Positions 60,268 to 64,000 of a DNA stretch of 64,000 nt are shown here, piece after piece. The notes beneath the pieces were generated by a model. That model did not search any database. It was not told the DNA's origin and saw only the letters and a list, made by a program, of their open reading frames with translations. This DNA comes from RHKX01 sp046330415 (GTDB lineage: Bacteria; Actinomycetota; Thermoleophilia; Solirubrobacterales; 70-9). The stretch is taken from the NCBI GenBank assembly GCA_046330415.1, contig JAXLSW010000021.1:1-64000 (forward strand). Direction: 5' to 3'. A program made the position numbers and the translations under genes. Every line of letters begins with the position of its first letter. Position 1 is the first letter of the stretch.

Positions 60268-62526
60268 GTGCCCGCCGCCGCGAAGACGAAGCCCAACGAT
60301 GTCGGCGCCGCCTCCGGCGATCCGGCGCCCCCGCAGCCATTCGGCGGCGGTGAGCGCCCGTCGCGTGGCGAGCTGCTCGCCGCGCCGCTGCGCACGATCC
60401 CCCGGCCACAGCGGCTCGCGACCCCGCTGAGCTCGCTGCGCGGAGTCGGCGAGAAGACCGCGACCGACGCCGCCCGGCTCGGCCTCGCCACGCTCGGCGA
60501 TCTGATCGACAACGTCCCGCACTCCTACACCGCCGCGGCGCAGCCGACGCTCGTCTCCGACCTGCGGATCGGCGAGCGGGCGACGATCGTCGTCGAGGTG
60601 CGCAGCGCGCGTGTGCGGCCCACGCGCAGGCGCGGCCTGCGGATCGTCGAGGCGGGCGTGGCCGATGCCTCCGGGTCGCTCTCCGTCTCGTGGTTCAACC
60701 AGGCGTGGCTGGCGGAGCGGATGCAGCCGGGGACCCGGATGCAGATCGTCGGCCGGCTGGAGGGCCGCGGGTTCAAGCCGGAGGCGCAGGAGTTCCTCGG
60801 CCCGGCCGGGGCCAAGCCGACGGGCGGTGGGAGGGACCCCATCCGCGATGCCCCCGGACCGCCGTCGGGCCTCCACACGGAGGGGATCGTCCCGGTCCAT
60901 CCGGCCGGCGACGGCGTCCGGGTGCAGCGCCTGCGCGAGTGGACCTGGGCGGCGCTCGCCTACGCGCCGGACACGATCGAAGCGATCCCCACCGAGGTCC
61001 GCCGCGAGCGGGAGCTCGCGGGCGCTGCGGACTCGCGCGTCGCCATCCACTTCCCACGCGACGACCGCGACGTCATCGATGGTCGCCGGCGCCTCGCCTA
61101 CGAGGAGCTGCTGCTCCACCAGGCAGCGCTGCTCGTCCGCCGTGGGGAGCGTCGCGCCGAGCTCGCGGCAGAGCCCCTCGGCGAGCCCGGCGAGCTCGTG
61201 GCCGGGTGGCTCGAGGGCCTCCCGTTCGAGCCCACCTCCGACCAGCGCGCCGCGATCGCCGAGATCGACGCCGATCTCCAGCGCGAGGCGCCGATGCAGC
61301 GGCTCCTGATGGGCGAGGTCGGCTCCGGCAAGACGCTGATCGCGCTCTACGCGATGCTGCGAGCCGTCGATGCGGGCGGCCAGGCGGCCCTGATGGCGCC
61401 CACCGAGACGCTCGCCGAGCAGCATTTCGCGACGCTGGAAGCGCTGCTCGCCGCGGGCTCGACGCCGATCGCGCTGCTGACCGGCTCCTCGCGCTCGGCC
61501 TCGCGCCGGCGCACCCTCGAAGCGCTCGCGACCGGCGAGCTACCGATCGTCGTCGGCACCCACGCTCTGATCGAGCCGGTCGTCGAGTTCGCCCGCCTCC
61601 ACGTCGCCGTGGTCGACGAGCAGCACCGCTTCGGCGTCGGGCAGCGCCGCCGCCTCGACGCCAAGGGCGCGGCCGGGCTCGCTCCTCACGTCCTGCACAT
61701 GACCGCGACGCCGATCCCGCGGACGCTCTCGTTGACCGCCTACGGGGATCTCGACACGACGACCCTGCGCGAGCTCCCGGCGGGCCGGCGCCCGATCAGA
61801 ACGTGGCACGTCGGCGAGGAGAAGCGGGCCGGCGCCTACGGGTTCATCCGCGAGCGCCTGCGCGAGGGTCGCCAGGCCTACGTCGTGTGCCCGCTCGTCT
61901 CCACCTCCGAGAAGGCGCAGGCGAAGGCGGCGACGGCCGAGGCGGAGCGGCTGGCGGCCGGGGAGCTCCGCGACTTCGATGTCGAGGTCCTCCACGGGCA
62001 GATGCCACCGGCCGCCAAGTCCGCGGCGATGGCCCGGTTCGTCACCGGGGAGGCGGACGTGCTGGTGGCGACCAGCGTCATCGAGGTCGGCATCGACGTC
62101 CCGAACGCGACGGTGATGCTGATCGAGGACGCCGACCGCTACGGGCTCAGCCAGCTCCACCAGCTCCGTGGCCGGATCGGGCGGGGCGAGCACGAGTCGC
62201 ACTGCATCCTCTTCGCCGAGGCGGGCTCCGAGCGCGCCGCCGAGCGCCTGCGCGCCATCGCCGCGACCCGCGACGGCTTCGAGCTCGCCGAGGTCGACCT
62301 GCGGCTGCGCGGCGAGGGTGAGGTGCTGGGGACCCGGCAGAGCGGCCTGCCGCGATTCAACGTCGCCAGGCTTCCCGAGGACGTCGCGCTGCTCGACCTC
62401 GCCCGCGCCGACCTGCTGCGCCTCCTCGGTGAGCACGGCACGCTCGAGGCGCCGGCGCTCGGCCCCCTCATCGACGCAGTCAGGGCGCGCTTCGGAGACG
62501 AGCGCGCGGAGCCGATCGCCGCGTGA
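60268..62526 (+). CDS. recG: ATP-dependent DNA helicase RecG
   Basis: Fork-reversal helicase of 752 residues. A wedge/OB domain (TLVSDLRIGERATIVVEV) precedes the motor. Walker A is GEVGSGKT, motif II DEQHRFGVGQRR, then HMTATPIPRTLSLTAYGDLD, LHGQMPPAAK, VATSVIEVGIDVPNA and QLRGRIGRGEHESHC. GTG 60268 lies 7 nt after TATCCT with no usable Shine-Dalgarno. The first ~45 residues are Pro/Ala-rich and not conserved. Confidence 0.95.
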   Translation: MPAAAKTKPNDVGAASGDPAPPQPFGGGERPSRGELLAAPLRTIPRPQRLATPLSSLRGVGEKTATDAARLGLATLGDLIDNVPHSYTAAAQPTLVSDLRIGERATIVVEVRSARVRPTRRRGLRIVEAGVADASGSLSVSWFNQAWLAERMQPGTRMQIVGRLEGRGFKPEAQEFLGPAGAKPTGGGRDPIRDAPGPPSGLHTEGIVPVHPAGDGVRVQRLREWTWAALAYAPDTIEAIPTEVRRERELAGAADSRVAIHFPRDDRDVIDGRRRLAYEELLLHQAALLVRRGERRAELAAEPLGEPGELVAGWLEGLPFEPTSDQRAAIAEIDADLQREAPMQRLLMGEVGSGKTLIALYAMLRAVDAGGQAALMAPTETLAEQHFATLEALLAAGSTPIALLTGSSRSASRRRTLEALATGELPIVVGTHALIEPVVEFARLHVAVVDEQHRFGVGQRRRLDAKGAAGLAPHVLHMTATPIPRTLSLTAYGDLDTTTLRELPAGRRPIRTWHVGEEKRAGAYGFIRERLREGRQAYVVCPLVSTSEKAQAKAATAEAERLAAGELRDFDVEVLHGQMPPAAKSAAMARFVTGEADVLVATSVIEVGIDVPNATVMLIEDADRYGLSQLHQLRGRIGRGEHESHCILFAEAGSERAAERLRAIAATRDGFELAEVDLRLRGEGEVLGTRQSGLPRFNVARLPEDVALLDLARADLLRLLGEHGTLEAPALGPLIDAVRARFGDERAEPIAA

Positions 62527-62539
62527 GCCCGAGGAACCG

Positions 62540-63087
62540 ATGAGGATCGTCGCCGGCGAGCTCGGCGGCAGGCGCCTGCTGGCGCCGCGCGGCGACGGCG
62601 TGCGCCCGACCACCGATCGGGTCCGCGAGGCGCTCTTCTCGATCCTCGGCGAGGTCGATGGACTCGACGTGCTCGACCTCTTCGCGGGTACCGGGGCACT
62701 GGGCCTCGAGGCGCTCTCGCGCGGCGCCCGCTCCGTGGCGCTGATCGACACGGACCCGGTGCCGGCGCGGGCCAACGCCGAGGCGCTCGGGGTGGAGGAC
62801 CGTGTCCGCATCGTCCGCTCCGAAGCGCTCTCGTTCCTGCGCCGGAGGGCGGAGGGCGGCGACCGCTACGACCTCGTCTTCCTCGATCCGCCTTATAGAC
62901 TCGCGCGCCCCTTGGGTCCCGATCTCTCCAAGCTGCTGCCGACCCACCTCCGCGAGGGCGCTCGCGTCGTCGTCGAGAGCGCTGCGGACTCGCCGGTGGA
63001 TCTCGATCACGTCGCCCTGCCGCTGCTCGACGAGCGCCGCTACGGCTCGACCCTGCTGCGCATCCACGGCACCGCGGAGGCACCCCG

Positions 63088-63091
<4 letters not shown>
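62540..63091 (+). CDS. rsmD: 16S rRNA m2G966 methyltransferase RsmD
   Basis: 183 residues. RIVAGELGGRRLLAPRGDGVRPTTDRVREALFSIL is the RsmD N-terminus. DLFAGTGALGLEALSRGA is the SAM loop and DLVFLDPPYRLA the catalytic DPPY motif. GAGGA precedes the ATG by 5 nt. The stop overlaps the coaD GTG. recG-rsmD-coaD is a conserved actinobacterial order. Confidence 0.95.
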
Positions 63092-63588
<497 letters not shown>

Positions 63589-63701
63589 GGAAGATGCAAA
63601 CGGGGGGTGCGAAGGCTTTGGGCAGGAGCTTGCAAGCCCGCGACGAAATGTGCGCCGACGCGGGTAATTTCCCGCCCGATCCCTAAGATTGCGCCGCACC
63701 T

Positions 63702-64000
63702 ATGGACGTTCTCGTTCTCATTGACAAGCTCGACGACCTGATCCACAACGCCAGGCCGGTCCCGCTGACCGACCAGGTCCGGGTCGACCGCGAGGAGATC
63801 TACGACCTGCTCGACCAGATGCGGGCGACGATCCCCGAGGAGATCAAGCAGGCACGGTGGATCGTCAAGGAGCGTCAGGAGATGCTCGCCGAGGCGAAGC
63901 GTGAGGCTGAGCGCGTCGTCAAGGAGGCCCGCGACCAGCAGGCACGCCTGATCTCCGAGGAGGAGGTCTACAAGCAGGCCGAGCGCGGAGCAGAGGAGAT
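63702..64000 (+). CDS. SepIVA/DivIVA-like coiled-coil protein (partial, runs off window)
   Basis: The first ~99 codons are visible. MDVLVLIDKLDDLIHNA is followed by VDREEIYDLLDQMRATIPEEIKQARWIVKERQEMLAEAKREAERVVKEARDQQ, a heptad-rich Glu/Lys/Ala coiled coil. This matches DivIVA-domain proteins of the SepIVA type that are found near coaD in mycobacteria and act in septation and wall growth. TAAGAT (63684-63689) lies 12 nt before the ATG. Older annotations may call it an ATP synthase B-like protein. Confidence 0.75.
   Translation, partial: MDVLVLIDKLDDLIHNARPVPLTDQVRVDREEIYDLLDQMRATIPEEIKQARWIVKERQEMLAEAKREAERVVKEARDQQARLISEEEVYKQAERGAEE

Overview
The window comes from a very GC-rich actinobacterium, most likely of class Thermoleophilia (Solirubrobacterales-like). 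The pointers are GTG/ATG starts in tight GTGA/ATGA overlaps, an ftsQ-ftsZ junction without ftsA, a Ku/LigD-polymerase pair, a SepIVA-like coiled-coil gene after coaD, and a surface protein whose N-terminal segment (VALGGTSYAAATLP) is, from memory, typical of that group. The order is inferred, not proven. Almost everything is chromosomal housekeeping. I see no tRNA, rRNA or CRISPR array.

Layout. 1-840: 5' part of a DUF559/AbiEi-like gene on the minus strand. 1052-9220: division and cell-wall cluster murD-ftsW-murG-murC-murB-ftsQ-ftsZ. 9375-11107: a collagen-like surface protein and an HtaA (heme-binding type) protein behind tandem TTAGG-N4-CCTAA palindromes. 11183-12412: an apparently intact IS30-family element inserted in a dispersed palindromic repeat. 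12449-18065: an esterase divergent from the glycine cleavage set gcvT-gcvH-gcvPA-gcvPB. 18070-19880: a stand-alone LigD-type polymerase and Ku (end joining). 20031-27270: an ArsR regulator followed by a Hyf/Hyc-like membrane [NiFe]-hydrogenase-type complex (hyfB, C, E, F, G, I). 27321-29422: DUF167 and two DJ-1/PfpI proteins. 29473-33084: trpS, scpA, scpB, a small ACT-like protein and rluB. 33081-38202: aromatic block aroH, hisC-like, aroF, tyrA, aroA. 38232-43690: cmk, der, a DUF3352 protein and metK. 43937-50698: PH-domain protein, priA, def, fmt, rsmB, a zinc-ribbon protein and rpe. 50722-56326: a cation/proton antiporter divergent from ribD-ribE-ribBA-ribH. 56416-64000: rpmB, fakA-like, GST-like, DUF427, RidA-like, recG, rsmD, coaD and the start of a SepIVA/DivIVA-like gene.

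Most notable points. (1) A complete-looking aromatic attenuator precedes the DAHP synthase gene: a promoter, then a 33-codon leader peptide ending in WLWYPRFS, then alternative pairing segments. (2) An IS30-type element sits in the centre of one copy of a four-copy ~50-bp palindromic repeat. (3) Tandem palindromes spaced 20 bp apart overlap the start of an HtaA operon and look like metal-regulator sites. (4) At least fourteen start codons are preceded at 6-8 nt by a TANNNT-like -10 box, which suggests widespread leaderless transcription. (5) The Hyf-like large subunit keeps both CxxC pairs but has lost other active-site motif residues. (6) Single-base frame breaks lie at the hyfB/hyfC junction, in der, in the DUF3352 gene and in the DUF427 gene. 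They look more like sequence errors than real decay, since der is normally essential.
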